64,000 nt of DNA. It comes from an uncultured Lachnospiraceae bacterium (GTDB lineage: Bacteria; Bacillota; Clostridia; Lachnospirales; Lachnospiraceae). The translations under genes were made by a program, and so were the position numbers. The stretch spans positions 186,001 through 250,000 of the forward strand of contig CAJTXN010000001.1 in the NCBI GenBank assembly GCA_910583605.1, written 5' to 3'. Below are positions 16,365 through 24,843 of this stretch, piece by piece. The notes beneath the pieces are model-generated. The model did no database searches. It was not told the origin of the DNA and worked only from the letters and a program-made list of their open reading frames with translations. How positions within the stretch are numbered: the stretch's first letter is position 1; each line of letters opens with the position of its first letter.

Positions 16365-17477
16365 ATGAACAAAAGGACCATAATGGGGGCTCTTGGAGCA
16401 TCGATACTGGGGGCGGCCGGTTATTTTATAGGAAAAACGGTTCTGAAAGGCAGTATGTTCAGTTATGAATATGCAAAATCTGCTGAAAAGATTAAGAGAA
16501 ATATTGAAATGAAACTGGAAGAAGATGGCGTATACTCTTTAAGAAAATTAGATTCCAGACCGTTTAAGATTCTGCAGCTGACGGATATGCATATTGGCGG
16601 CGGATATTTATCCAGACATGAGGATAAGCAGGCCTTAAGAATTATGAAACAGATGATTGAAATCACCAGACCGGACTGTATTGTACTGACCGGTGACCTT
16701 GTCTGCTCCAGAGCACATATCACCTGGTCCAGAAATAATCTGAATAGTATAAAAATTATTACAACTTTGCTGGAAAACATAGGAATCCCGTATGCGGTGA
16801 CCTTTGGAAACCATGATGTGGAGCCGAAGTCCACCCATGGAAAACGGGAGTTATGTGAATATTTATGTAAACAGGAACATTGTCTGATGGTTCGGTATAA
16901 AGGGGCGGAACGGATTACCGGATATTCCAATTATCCGGTAAAATTAAGAAATCCGGACGGTTCCCTGAACTCCGTTTTATATATGATTGATTCCAATGAA
17001 TATTTAAAAGCGGAAAAACGGGGCGGTTATGACTATATCCATGATGATCAGGTGGAATGGTATGCCGGTGAAGTAAACCGGTTCCGGCTGGAAGAAGGAA
17101 GAAACGTGCCATCTTTTGTTTTTATTCATATTCCGCTGCAGGAATACGAACAGGCATGGGAATGCGTAACAGAAGCCGGAAAAGATGCGGTTTACTACTA
17201 TGGCAGCCGGAATGAAGCTGTCAGTTGTTCCCGGCATGAAAGTAAATTATTTGATAAGATATTGGAACTGGGAAGTACAAAGGGGATATTTTGCGGGCAT
17301 GATCATCTGAATGATTTTTCAGTGGAATATAAAGGAATCCGGCTGACTTACGGACAGGGAATCGATTGTCTGCTTTATGCCAAGAATCTTGCGGAACATA
17401 AGGGAGGAACCGAACTAAGAATTAATCCGGACGGAAGTTTTTTCGTGATGGGAAAGAAGCATAGGAGAAAAGTATAA
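16365..17477 (+). CDS. Membrane-anchored calcineurin-like metallophosphoesterase
   Basis: 370 residues with a short N-terminal hydrophobic stretch (about 8-24) that may be an anchor or signal. Metal-binding motifs are in order: LTDMHIGG (DxH), LTGDLV (GD), FGNHDVEP (GNHD), HIPLQEY and FCGHDHLND (GHDH), the complete set of the family. Substrates of such outer-surface phosphoesterases range from nucleotides to lipids; none is indicated here. GGAGG lies about 7 bases before the ATG. Its stop codon shares one base with the start of the VanY-like peptidase, so the two are translationally coupled and probably act together at the envelope. Confidence 0.9.
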   Translation: MNKRTIMGALGASILGAAGYFIGKTVLKGSMFSYEYAKSAEKIKRNIEMKLEEDGVYSLRKLDSRPFKILQLTDMHIGGGYLSRHEDKQALRIMKQMIEITRPDCIVLTGDLVCSRAHITWSRNNLNSIKIITTLLENIGIPYAVTFGNHDVEPKSTHGKRELCEYLCKQEHCLMVRYKGAERITGYSNYPVKLRNPDGSLNSVLYMIDSNEYLKAEKRGGYDYIHDDQVEWYAGEVNRFRLEEGRNVPSFVFIHIPLQEYEQAWECVTEAGKDAVYYYGSRNEAVSCSRHESKLFDKILELGSTKGIFCGHDHLNDFSVEYKGIRLTYGQGIDCLLYAKNLAEHKGGTELRINPDGSFFVMGKKHRRKV

Positions 17478-18784
17478 TGATTTATTATATAATAGGATTG
17501 TTGTTGATAGCAGCGCTTCGTCTGGTATTTTATCTGAAGCGCTGTGAATATGAGATTAAGCAGAGCAGTGCCCATGAGTTTTTGGTTATCATCTTTTCGG
17601 TTTATCTTCTGGGATTGTTTATTTTTCTGAAAAGTCATGTGTTTTCATATGGAGTGGAAGAATTGAATCTGGTATATTATTTTCTGCCCTTAGGATTTTT
17701 TATGCCTATGCTGTTCCGCAGATTTCGGTTTCTTCTGATTAATCTTGTTACGGTGGCTGCTGCAAATCTGTTTTTATGTTTTTTGCAGTTGTATATCTGC
17801 GGACATACCAATTATGCCAATATTATCTTTGCTTTGTTCGGTGTATTGATCGGTTTTATTTTATATGCAATTTTCAGGGAATTTATACCCGGAATCAGAA
17901 ACGGTTTTTTGGTGGAAAAGAAAAAGAAGAAACCGCTGACCGTAACATTTGAAGCAGAACTGACCATATTTGCCATAATTATAATGATTGGAGCCGGTGC
18001 GGCTGCCGGAAATATCCTGGGTGGAGACAAACAGATAAAAGTGAAAGGAGAAGCCAGCCGGGAGCCGGCAAGCTCTTATGAAGAAATATATTATGCACAC
18101 AGAGAGAATTATGACAGATATGATAAATATGCCGCAAAGAATCCGGGTATGAAATTAGAGGATATCGTATGGAGAGTGGAAGCGAATCTGGATCAGGAAT
18201 TTTATGATGAGGATTTTACGAATATTGCAGATCAAAATACCAATGATCCGTTTCTGATTAATAAATTTAACCGTGTATCGGATGATTTTGAGCCGAAAAA
18301 CCTGGTTAAAATTGAGGGAGATTATGTGGCTACTCCGGAAACTGCCAGGGCATACAAAAAAATGCTGAATGATATGAAGAAAGAAGGCATGACAATCTAT
18401 GTGGTGTCCTCTTACCGTTCCGTTTCCTATCAGGAAAATTTATACAATTATTATTTGAGAACCGATACGAGGGAAAAGGTAGATACTTACAGTGCCAGAC
18501 CGGGTTACAGTGAGCATCATACGGGACGGGCCCTGGATATCAGTCAGGTTTATAATAACCTGGATGTATTTGAAGGCAGTGACGAGGCCGAATGGGTATA
18601 TAAAAATGCGTATAAATATGGATTTATAGTCAGATATACGGAAGACAACATGGATGCCACCGGATATATTTTTGAACCATGGCATATTACCTATGTCGGA
18701 CAAGATGTATCTCAAAAAATGCATGACGAGGAAATTAAAAATTTAGAAGAATATGTTGTAAAGTATATGGATAATACACCGTAG
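17477..18784 (+). CDS. Multi-pass membrane protein with VanY-type D-Ala-D-Ala carboxypeptidase domain
   Basis: 435 residues. The N-terminal ~190 residues hold about five hydrophobic segments, the last near 150-175. The outer C-terminal ~180 residues form a peptidase M15/VanY domain: SSYRSVSYQENLYN, SARPGYSEHHTGRALDIS (zinc-binding His and Asp) and EPWHITYVG (catalytic Glu and zinc His). This enzyme class trims terminal D-Ala from peptidoglycan stems. The fusion to a polytopic membrane region is less usual than a simple anchor. The start overlaps the preceding stop (TAATG). There is no adjacent VanRS, VanHAX or VanB-type ligase, so this is likely cell-wall maintenance and not glycopeptide resistance. 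Confidence 0.9.
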   Translation: MIYYIIGLLLIAALRLVFYLKRCEYEIKQSSAHEFLVIIFSVYLLGLFIFLKSHVFSYGVEELNLVYYFLPLGFFMPMLFRRFRFLLINLVTVAAANLFLCFLQLYICGHTNYANIIFALFGVLIGFILYAIFREFIPGIRNGFLVEKKKKKPLTVTFEAELTIFAIIIMIGAGAAAGNILGGDKQIKVKGEASREPASSYEEIYYAHRENYDRYDKYAAKNPGMKLEDIVWRVEANLDQEFYDEDFTNIADQNTNDPFLINKFNRVSDDFEPKNLVKIEGDYVATPETARAYKKMLNDMKKEGMTIYVVSSYRSVSYQENLYNYYLRTDTREKVDTYSARPGYSEHHTGRALDISQVYNNLDVFEGSDEAEWVYKNAYKYGFIVRYTEDNMDATGYIFEPWHITYVGQDVSQKMHDEEIKNLEEYVVKYMDNTP

Positions 18785-18812
18785 GGAAATATTTACTTAA
18801 CAGAGTTTTCTA

Positions 18813-18841
18813 TGGACAGAAAAAAAATTTAATGTTATACT
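18813..18841 (+). promoter_or_regulatory. Promoter of queA-PilZ operon
   Basis: TGGACA (18813-18818), a 17-bp spacer and TATACT (18836-18841), about 65 bp before queA. Confidence 0.6.
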
Positions 18842-18908
18842 AAGTCCAAAAGTATTTTAGCAAAGGCAGTATCGCAGGCAGAACTGTGACATGCAGAGGT
18901 ATAAAAAG

Positions 18909-19934
18909 ATGAAACTATCTGAGTTTAGTTATGATTTACCAAAAGAACTGATTGCGCAGGACCCGTTGGAGGACAGAACATCTTCCAGATTGATGCTTTT
19001 GGACAAGGATTCCGGAGAAGTAAGGCATGATGTATTCAGCAATATCATTGATTATCTGAATCCGGGGGATTGTCTGGTTCTCAATGATACAAAGGTAATT
19101 CCGGCAAGGCTGATTGGAACGAAGGCTGACACGGGAGCACAGATTGAAGTGTTATTGCTGAAGCGCCGGGAAAATGATATATGGGAAACACTGGTAAAAC
19201 CGGGAAAGAAGGCAAAGCCGGGATGTGAGATCACCTTCGGGGACGGACTTCTGAAGGCAAAAGTATCGGATATTGTTCAGGAGGGAAGCCGGCTGATTCA
19301 ATTCCAATATGAAGGCATTTTTGAAGAGATACTGGATCAATTAGGACAAATGCCGCTGCCACCTTACATTACGCATCAGTTAAAGGACCGCAGCCGGTAT
19401 CAGACCGTGTATGCGGTCAATGACGGTTCTGCGGCTGCACCGACTGCCGGATTGCATTTTACCATGGATTTGCTGGATAAAATAAAGAAAAAGGGTATAG
19501 ACATTGCCAAAGTTACTTTGCATGTGGGACTTGGTACATTTCGGCCGGTAAAGGAAGAAAATATATTAAATCATCATATGCATTCAGAATATTTCCAAAT
19601 CGGACAGGAAGCAGCAGATAAAATCAACCATGCAAAACGAAACGGCGGCCGGGTGATTTCCGTAGGAACGACCAGCTGCCGGACGCTGGAATCGGCAGTG
19701 GATTCCAACGGACTGGTGCAGGCTGTCAGCGGAGATACCGAAATATTTATTTATCCGGGATATGAATTTAAAGCCATTGATGCGCTGATTACCAATTTTC
19801 ATTTACCCGAGTCAACACTGCTTATGCTCGTCTCTGCATTAGCCGGACGGGAATCCGTACTGAATGCTTATGAGACGGCAGTCAAAGAAAAATATCGTTT
19901 TTTCAGTTTTGGCGATGCCATGTTTATCAACTAA
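18909..19934 (+). CDS. queA: tRNA preQ1(34) S-adenosylmethionine ribosyltransferase-isomerase
   Basis: 341 residues. QueA transfers and isomerises the ribosyl part of SAM onto preQ1 at tRNA position 34, giving epoxyqueuosine. Family segments are clear: MKLSEFSYDLPKELIAQDP at the N-terminus, the RL...LNDTKVIPARL box, APTAGLHFT, VTLHVGLGTFRPV, GTTSCRTLES and TNFHLPESTLLMLVSA. The ATG at 18909 has GAGG about 9 bases upstream and fits the family N-terminus; the ATG at 18891 does not. tgt would be the expected partner but is not in the window. The PilZ gene follows by 12 bases. Confidence 0.98.
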   Translation: MKLSEFSYDLPKELIAQDPLEDRTSSRLMLLDKDSGEVRHDVFSNIIDYLNPGDCLVLNDTKVIPARLIGTKADTGAQIEVLLLKRRENDIWETLVKPGKKAKPGCEITFGDGLLKAKVSDIVQEGSRLIQFQYEGIFEEILDQLGQMPLPPYITHQLKDRSRYQTVYAVNDGSAAAPTAGLHFTMDLLDKIKKKGIDIAKVTLHVGLGTFRPVKEENILNHHMHSEYFQIGQEAADKINHAKRNGGRVISVGTTSCRTLESAVDSNGLVQAVSGDTEIFIYPGYEFKAIDALITNFHLPESTLLMLVSALAGRESVLNAYETAVKEKYRFFSFGDAMFIN

Positions 19935-19946
19935 GGAGGGAAAAAA

Positions 19947-20333
19947 ATGACACAGGAAAGAAGAAAATCCAACAGAATGGACATTAATGTTAAAATTAAG
20001 TTAAATTCTGTAAAATCCAATGCAAATACGGTCAACCTGAAGCAGGAGGAGTTTGAGGTTGAGTTAGTCAATATATCAAGGGGAGGACTGGCATTCAGAA
20101 GCAATGAAAAACTGGCGCTGAATACATATTATGATACTACCATTGTATTGTGGACAAAGGAAAAATTTCAGACCGTGATAGAAATTGTCCGGATGGAGAA
20201 TTACGGCGATGAGAAGACTTTATACGGCTGCCGGTTTATCGGCATAATGCCGTCGGACCAGTTGAAGATTCAGATTTATGAAATGGTGAGTGAAATGGAA
20301 AAAAATACTCTGGAATCTGCAGAGCTGAACTAA
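19947..20333 (+). CDS. PilZ-domain protein (c-di-GMP receptor candidate)
   Basis: 128 residues consisting of one PilZ domain. The N-terminal RRKSNR region supplies the RxxxR signature, and NISRGG supplies the [D/N]xSxxG signature; YGCRFIGI closes the barrel. Both c-di-GMP contact motifs are intact, so ligand binding is likely. There is no output domain, so it would act through a partner protein. A perfect AAGGAGG precedes the ATG, and it is co-transcribed with queA. A GGDEF protein at 50.6 kb shows that the organism makes c-di-GMP. Confidence 0.88.
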   Translation: MTQERRKSNRMDINVKIKLNSVKSNANTVNLKQEEFEVELVNISRGGLAFRSNEKLALNTYYDTTIVLWTKEKFQTVIEIVRMENYGDEKTLYGCRFIGIMPSDQLKIQIYEMVSEMEKNTLESAELN

Positions 20334-20349
20334 TGTAAATCATTATAAA

Positions 20350-20395
20350 AAATCCCCAAAGGTTTGAAAAGAAACTCAGACCTTTGGGGATTTTT
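20350..20395. terminator. Bidirectional terminator between PilZ gene and tyrA
   Basis: AAATCCCCAAAGGT pairs with ACCTTTGGGGATTTTT. T-runs occur on both strands, so it serves the convergent PilZ gene and tyrA. Confidence 0.9.
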
Positions 20396-20404
20396 AAATA
20401 ACGG

Positions 20405-21502
20405 TTATCGTACATAAATTTTATAACCTGCCCGGGGCAGAAGGGAAGAAGCCGTATCCAGTTCCGCCTGCGAATAAAATTCAATTTTTAAGACACCGTC
20501 TTCAAATTCACGATTGTGTACGATTCCGATATTTTTAATACTGATCGCTTCATCGGCAAGAATGGAAGCCACATTGGAGATTGCACCGGATTCGTCAATC
20601 AAATCCAGATACAGTTCGTAGGATTTATGGATTGGTCCTGTCCTGCTGTCCGAGAAGGAATTTCGATATTCCCTGCTGGAGTGGAATAACTGATAGATGG
20701 CATTGAAATCATTGGATAAAATGGAATTTCGTATATCTGTCAGACTGACAATATAGTATTCCAGCAATTCAGCAATATTATCTATATTGGTAGAACAAAT
20801 CTGCTGCCACATTTCTGGTGAAGAGGAAGCGATTCGGGTAATGTCTTTAAATCCACCGGCGGCCAGTAATCTCATGGTCTGGTTTTTGGAATCCCTGTCC
20901 TGAACCAGATTCACCAGGCTGGCAGCGATCAGATGGGGAACATGGCTGATGGCTGCCACCGCATAATCGTGTTCTTCATAGTTTAAGATTACCGGAATTG
21001 CTCCGATGGCACTGACAATTTCCGTAAATTCGGATACCCGTTCTGCCGGAGAATGTTCGGCAGGGGTAATGGCATAGTAAGCATTTTCCAACAGGTAACT
21101 GCTGGCGTTTTCATAGCCTGTTTTTTCAGAACCTGCCATTGGGTGTCCGCCAATAAAATTATGGGATAAATTCTGCTTCCGGACAGCATCGTGAATATTT
21201 CCTTTTACACTGCCGACATCTGTAATAATACATTCTTTTTTTATGATATCTTTCAGAAGGTTCAGGTACATGACATTATGTTCCACCGGAGTACAGAGGA
21301 AGATATAATCACATGGGGTAAACGTTTCATCTATTGATTCCGTGACAATATCAGCCGTACCGTCTTTAAGTGCCATTGTTCTTGCCTGGGGGCTGCGGTT
21401 ATATGCTATGATCTTAAAGTCAGGAAACACGCGTTTCAAACTTTTGGCGATGGAACCGCCGATGAGTCCCAGTCCGATAAATCCTATAGTTAAATTTTTC
21501 AT
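20405..21502 (-). CDS. tyrA: Prephenate dehydrogenase with C-terminal ACT domain
   Basis: 365 residues; oxidatively decarboxylates prephenate to 4-hydroxyphenylpyruvate in tyrosine synthesis. The N-terminal Rossmann motif is GFIGLGLIGGSIAKSL. The catalytic region includes DVGSVKGN, GGHPMAGSEKTGYENA and HDYAVAAISHVPHLIA. From about residue 295 an ACT domain follows (LIDESGAISNVASILADEA), typically binding tyrosine for feedback control. The gene is transcribed from a consensus promoter at 21541-21569 with a short hairpin (CTCAGC/GCTGAG, 21517-21539) in the leader. No other shikimate-pathway gene is adjacent. Confidence 0.96.
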   Translation of the reverse strand: MKNLTIGFIGLGLIGGSIAKSLKRVFPDFKIIAYNRSPQARTMALKDGTADIVTESIDETFTPCDYIFLCTPVEHNVMYLNLLKDIIKKECIITDVGSVKGNIHDAVRKQNLSHNFIGGHPMAGSEKTGYENASSYLLENAYYAITPAEHSPAERVSEFTEIVSAIGAIPVILNYEEHDYAVAAISHVPHLIAASLVNLVQDRDSKNQTMRLLAAGGFKDITRIASSSPEMWQQICSTNIDNIAELLEYYIVSLTDIRNSILSNDFNAIYQLFHSSREYRNSFSDSRTGPIHKSYELYLDLIDESGAISNVASILADEAISIKNIGIVHNREFEDGVLKIEFYSQAELDTASSLLPRAGYKIYVR

Positions 21503-21540
21503 TTTATGGAAACCTTTCTCAGCTAAAATATTCTGCTGAG

Positions 21541-21569
21541 ATTATAACAATTTGACGGCAGGATGTCAA
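21541..21569 (-). promoter_or_regulatory. Consensus promoter of tyrA
   Basis: On the minus strand a perfect TTGACA (21564-21569), a 17-bp spacer and a perfect TATAAT (21541-21546). Confidence 0.9.
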
Positions 21570-21585
21570 TTTTGAAAGTTTTTAT

Positions 21586-21614
21586 TTGACATTAGCACAG
21601 ATTGCGTATATACT
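21586..21614 (+). promoter_or_regulatory. Promoter of the DEAD-box helicase gene
   Basis: A perfect TTGACA (21586-21591), a 17-bp spacer and TATACT (21609-21614). It is divergent from the tyrA promoter, with only 16 bp between the two -35 boxes. Confidence 0.85.
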
Positions 21615-21620
21615 TACATA

Positions 21621-21758
21621 GATTCGTGAAAAGCTGGCACTTATAACGAGTGTCAGCTTTTATGGTTGTTTTTGGGGTGTGCGGCTGAAAAGAATGTATT
21701 TCAGCCTTATATATAAATGACAGGATTGAAACGGAACAGAAAGGAATTTATAATTTAG
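21621..21758 (+). promoter_or_regulatory. Structured 5' leader of the DEAD-box helicase gene
   Basis: The ~140-nt leader holds two hairpins: AAAAGCTGGCACT/AGTGTCAGCTTTT (21629-21661, 13 bp with one G-U) followed by a loosely T-rich stretch, and GGCTGAAA/TTTCAGCC (21683-21706, 8 bp). Long structured leaders are common on cold-induced RNA helicase genes, where they control termination or translation. The first hairpin has only an interrupted T-tail (ATGGTTGTTTTTGG), so attenuation is possible but unproved. Confidence 0.5.
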
Positions 21759-23315
21759 ATGGATGAATTAAAAATGGAAGAATTAAGGTATGATGAATCA
21801 GGCATCGACAAAAAGATTTTAAAAGGCATTAAAGAAATGGGATTTGAGGTAATGACTCCTATTCAGGCACAGGCGATTCCTGTTTTACTGGAAGGAAAGG
21901 ATATCATCGGTCAGGCGCAGACCGGTACCGGAAAGACGGCGGCATTTGGAATTCCGCTGATACAGAATGTGGATGCGGAAAATAAACATCTGCAGGCCAT
22001 TGTACTCTGTCCCACCAGGGAATTAGCAATTCAGGCAGCAGAGGAACTCCGGAAACTGGCTAAATTTACCCATGGTATCAAAATCCTTCCGATTTACGGC
22101 GGTCAGGATATTAATACCCAGATCCGTTCGTTAAAGACTGGTGTTCAGATTGTAGTGGGAACACCGGGAAGAGTCATGGATCATATGAGAAGGCGAACTA
22201 TGAAATTAGACCATATCCGTACTATGGTTCTGGATGAAGCAGATGAAATGCTGAATATGGGATTTCGGGAAGATATTGAAACCATTTTGGAGGGCATGTC
22301 AACGGAGCATCAGACCGCTCTGTTTTCCGCTACCATGCCAAAGCCGATTCTGGATATTACAAAGAAGTATCAGAAAGATGCGGTATTGATCAAGGTTGCC
22401 AGCAAGGAACTGACAATTCCTCTGGTGAAACAGTATTATTATGAAGTAAAGGGAAAAAATAAATCTGATGTGGTCTGCCGGTTACTGGACTATTACAATC
22501 CGAAGCGTACCATGATCTTCTGCAATACCAAGCGAATGGTGGATGAATTATCCGAGACCCTGAAGGGCAGAGGCTATTTTGCAGACGGTCTTCACGGTGA
22601 CATGTCCCAGCGGCAGCGTGACGTGGTAATGAACCGGTTTCGAAATGCAAAGACTGATATTCTGATTGCCACGGATGTGGCAGCCAGAGGAATTGATGTG
22701 GATGATATCGAAGCGGTATTCAATTATGACGTACCTCAGGATATTGAGTATTATGTCCACAGAATCGGCCGAACCGGACGGGCCGGCCGGAAGGGACGTT
22801 CCTTTACGCTGGTATCCGGCAGGGATATCTATAAAATACGGGATATTGAACGTGCATGTAAGACCAAAGTAAAATGCAGAAGAATTCCGTCTGCCGATGA
22901 TGTAACAGAAATTAAAGTCCAGAAATGCCTGACAGAAGCATTGGAAATAATGCATGACAAAGATATTCTGCCGGTTATGAAATATATTGAACAGAAAATT
23001 GATGATGAAGACATAACAGCCATGGAACTGGCCGCTGCATTTTTAAAACTGAATATGGGTGAGGAAGTAAAAGATATAGAAGAAATTCCATATTTTGAGA
23101 AGAAGAGAAGAAGAAACGGCGGCGAACGGAAAAACGGCAGAGAGAGCAAAGGAAGAAAACACGGGGAATCAAAAGGGCGGACTGAAAGCAGGAAACGCAG
23201 TGAAAAATCTTCGAATGTCAAACGGAGCGAACGGGAGAATAAGAAAGAGAAGAAACCGGTCATGCGAAGAGATGGGACGCTGCGGAGCGAGAAAGATAAA
23301 AAGAAGAAAAAATAA
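21759..23315 (+). CDS. DEAD-box ATP-dependent RNA helicase (DeaD/CshA-like)
   Basis: 518 residues with the full helicase core: Q-motif (GFEVMTPIQAQAIP), AQTGTGKTA, PTRELA, TPGRVMDHM, DEAD (LDEADEMLNMGF), SAT, HGDMSQRQRD, ATDVAARGID and HRIGRTGRAG. The core ends near residue 370. A ~70-residue linker and a strongly basic Arg/Lys/Glu-rich tail (about 445-518) follow; such tails give nonspecific RNA contact. It probably remodels rRNA and mRNA structures, acting in ribosome assembly, decay or cold adaptation. AAGGA lies about 13 bases before the ATG. An in-frame ATG at 21774 is an alternative start. CshA versus DeaD cannot be settled here, so no symbol is given. Confidence 0.94.
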   Translation: MDELKMEELRYDESGIDKKILKGIKEMGFEVMTPIQAQAIPVLLEGKDIIGQAQTGTGKTAAFGIPLIQNVDAENKHLQAIVLCPTRELAIQAAEELRKLAKFTHGIKILPIYGGQDINTQIRSLKTGVQIVVGTPGRVMDHMRRRTMKLDHIRTMVLDEADEMLNMGFREDIETILEGMSTEHQTALFSATMPKPILDITKKYQKDAVLIKVASKELTIPLVKQYYYEVKGKNKSDVVCRLLDYYNPKRTMIFCNTKRMVDELSETLKGRGYFADGLHGDMSQRQRDVVMNRFRNAKTDILIATDVAARGIDVDDIEAVFNYDVPQDIEYYVHRIGRTGRAGRKGRSFTLVSGRDIYKIRDIERACKTKVKCRRIPSADDVTEIKVQKCLTEALEIMHDKDILPVMKYIEQKIDDEDITAMELAAAFLKLNMGEEVKDIEEIPYFEKKRRRNGGERKNGRESKGRKHGESKGRTESRKRSEKSSNVKRSERENKKEKKPVMRRDGTLRSEKDKKKKK

Positions 23316-23362
23316 AATGCATTTAAAAGTACGGAATTAGACCATCAAAATAAAACAATGTG

Positions 23363-23503
23363 AATATTCTAAAATTAGGTAATGCATATGGTGATTCTTT
23401 TAAGAGAGCTATATAGTTTCTTAAAAACGGATTAGACTTGATTGATGAAAACGGAAATATTTTTGTAATCGAGACAATAGGAAACCTCCAAATTGGTATG
23501 TAA
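23363..23503 (+). pseudogene. Gene remnant with one in-frame stop
   Basis: Reading from 23363 gives NILKLGNAYGDSFKRAI, a TAG, then FLKNGLDLIDENGNIFVIET and GNLQIGM to a TAA at 23501-23503. Both halves look like ordinary soluble protein in the same frame, suggesting the decayed tail of a lost gene. The family was not recognised. A terminator overlaps its end. It is the start of an AT-rich decay zone that continues to about 24.8 kb. Confidence 0.35.
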
Positions 23504-23531
23504 AAATATTATTCAGTTTGGAGGTTTTATT
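23482..23531 (+). terminator. Intrinsic terminator
   Basis: AAACCTCCAAA (23482-23492) pairs with TTTGGAGGTTT (23517-23527), with TTTTATTC at the end. It probably terminates helicase-gene transcription or the lost gene before it. Confidence 0.75.
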
Positions 23532-23746
23532 CATGAGATGATGCCTGTTTTTTTAAAATGTGTTCTATTGATATATCATAATTTTTATTACATACAAAAT
23601 TAAAATATTTATTAATGTTAAATCTTAGTTGATTACTAGAAAATAAAATGTTACAATGATTTATTAAATTTGGAAAACATAGGGATGGTAAGTGGAGCCA
23701 ATCAGTACGACCAGAGTATATAACTATGAAGGGAAGAGAAATAAAG

Positions 23747-24184
23747 ATGAAAAAAGATAAAAACAAGATAGTAAAAATGGCAACATTGTTTTCTGCGGTA
23801 ACAGTATCAGGTGGAAGTATAGCAGGTTGTGGGACACCTGTAAAAGGAGATATATATGAATATAAATACAATAATAGGGATCAACAATATGTACTTGCTT
23901 CGCAAAGGGGTGGTACAAGTTTATAGGGATTAACTGGTAAAATTTGTGTTAGTTCAAAAAATAGGGCATATATTAATAATTTGCTAGCTCAAGGAACGTT
24001 ATATTATTCAGCAGGCGGAACATATAGTATAGATGGTGAAGAATTTAATATATCATTAGATAGTAGTGTAACTATTAGTAATAGTGCAACCATTATATCT
24101 AAGATAAATGCTGATAAGACTCATATTTATGTTCCTATAGATTTTTGTATGGATGTTAAAAGAGCATTTACAAAAACAAAATAA
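23747..24184 (+). pseudogene. Lipoprotein gene interrupted by an amber codon
   Basis: The product begins MKKDKNKIVKMATLFSA with a lipobox ending GSIAGC, so it is an exported lipoprotein. Translation stops at TAG (23924-23926) after about 59 codons. The same frame then continues open for a further 85 codons to TAA at 24184 with a sensible protein (NLLAQGTLYYSAGGTYSI ...). The intact gene would have encoded about 145 residues. Either this is a point-mutated pseudogene, or only the first fragment is made. No family was recognised. The downstream part alone could start at a TTG (23981), but no ribosome binding site precedes it. It lies next to a second damaged lipoprotein gene. Confidence 0.6.
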
Positions 24185-24245
24185 TTTTTTATGACAATTG
24201 TACAAAACATTTTTGTTATATTAACAAGGATTAAAGGGGATTTAA

Positions 24246-24789
24246 ATGGTTGTAAAAATAAAAAATAAAATATGCTTTTAATATAATATTATTAATGATG
24301 TTTTTATGCTTATCAGGATGCGGCAAAGAGAAGCCACCAAAACCCATGGAAGGAAAATATGTGTCATCTGACGGTAATAGTTATATAGTTTTGTCAGATT
24401 ATGTATTAAAAGACAATGATATAAATAAAAAAATCGGAGAATGTAATCTTAAATTTACTAACGTGGATTTATCTGCTTTTTATAATTTTTCTGTATATAA
24501 TTCTGCTTCCAATTATGTAACACGGTATTTTCCGGATGGATGTTCTGAGGAAGAAAAAGATGATTTAATAGCACAATATAAAAAACAAATTGACTTGAAT
24601 AAGCAATTTTCTGAAAAAAAGGCAAATTTTCAATATTTTTATAGCAAAACGGAAAAAAGATATGGTTTCATGTGTGAAATTGAAGGCAGTGGATTTGACG
24701 GTGCATATGAAACATATTTAACCGTTGAATACAGAGCGGACGAAAAAACGATCATATGTGATGAAATTAAATATATTCTGGAAAAATAA
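24246..24789 (+). pseudogene. Lipoprotein gene with a frameshift in the signal peptide
   Basis: A good start exists at ATG 24246 (AAAGGGGA 6 bases upstream), giving MVVKIKNK before a premature TAA. One base away in frame, codons from about 24259 read KIKYAFNIILLMMFLCLSGC, a full signal peptide with lipobox LSGC, then a 150-residue mature protein to 24789. So a single-base indel within the A-rich run AAAAATAAAAAATAAAA separates start from body. The open frame from ATG 24295 would leave only a nine-residue signal. The mature part (GKEKPPKPMEGKYVSSDG ...) is of unknown family. It could be a pseudogene, a slippage-controlled gene, or a sequencing error in the A-run. Confidence 0.6.
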
Positions 24790-24791
24790 AC

Positions 24792-24821
24792 AAACCACCG
24801 GATTGACCGGTGGTTTTGATT
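24792..24821 (+). terminator. Intrinsic terminator after the second lipoprotein
   Basis: AAACCACCGG pairs with CCGGTGGTTT around ATTGA, followed by TGATTT. A strong stem right after the stop codon at 24789. Confidence 0.8.
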
Positions 24822-24843
24822 TCATCTGATATAAAACAATAAA

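Noticed and set aside
17477..18784. Vancomycin-resistance locus
   Set aside because: Only a VanY-type domain is present; no VanH, ligase, VanX or VanRS genes are nearby.
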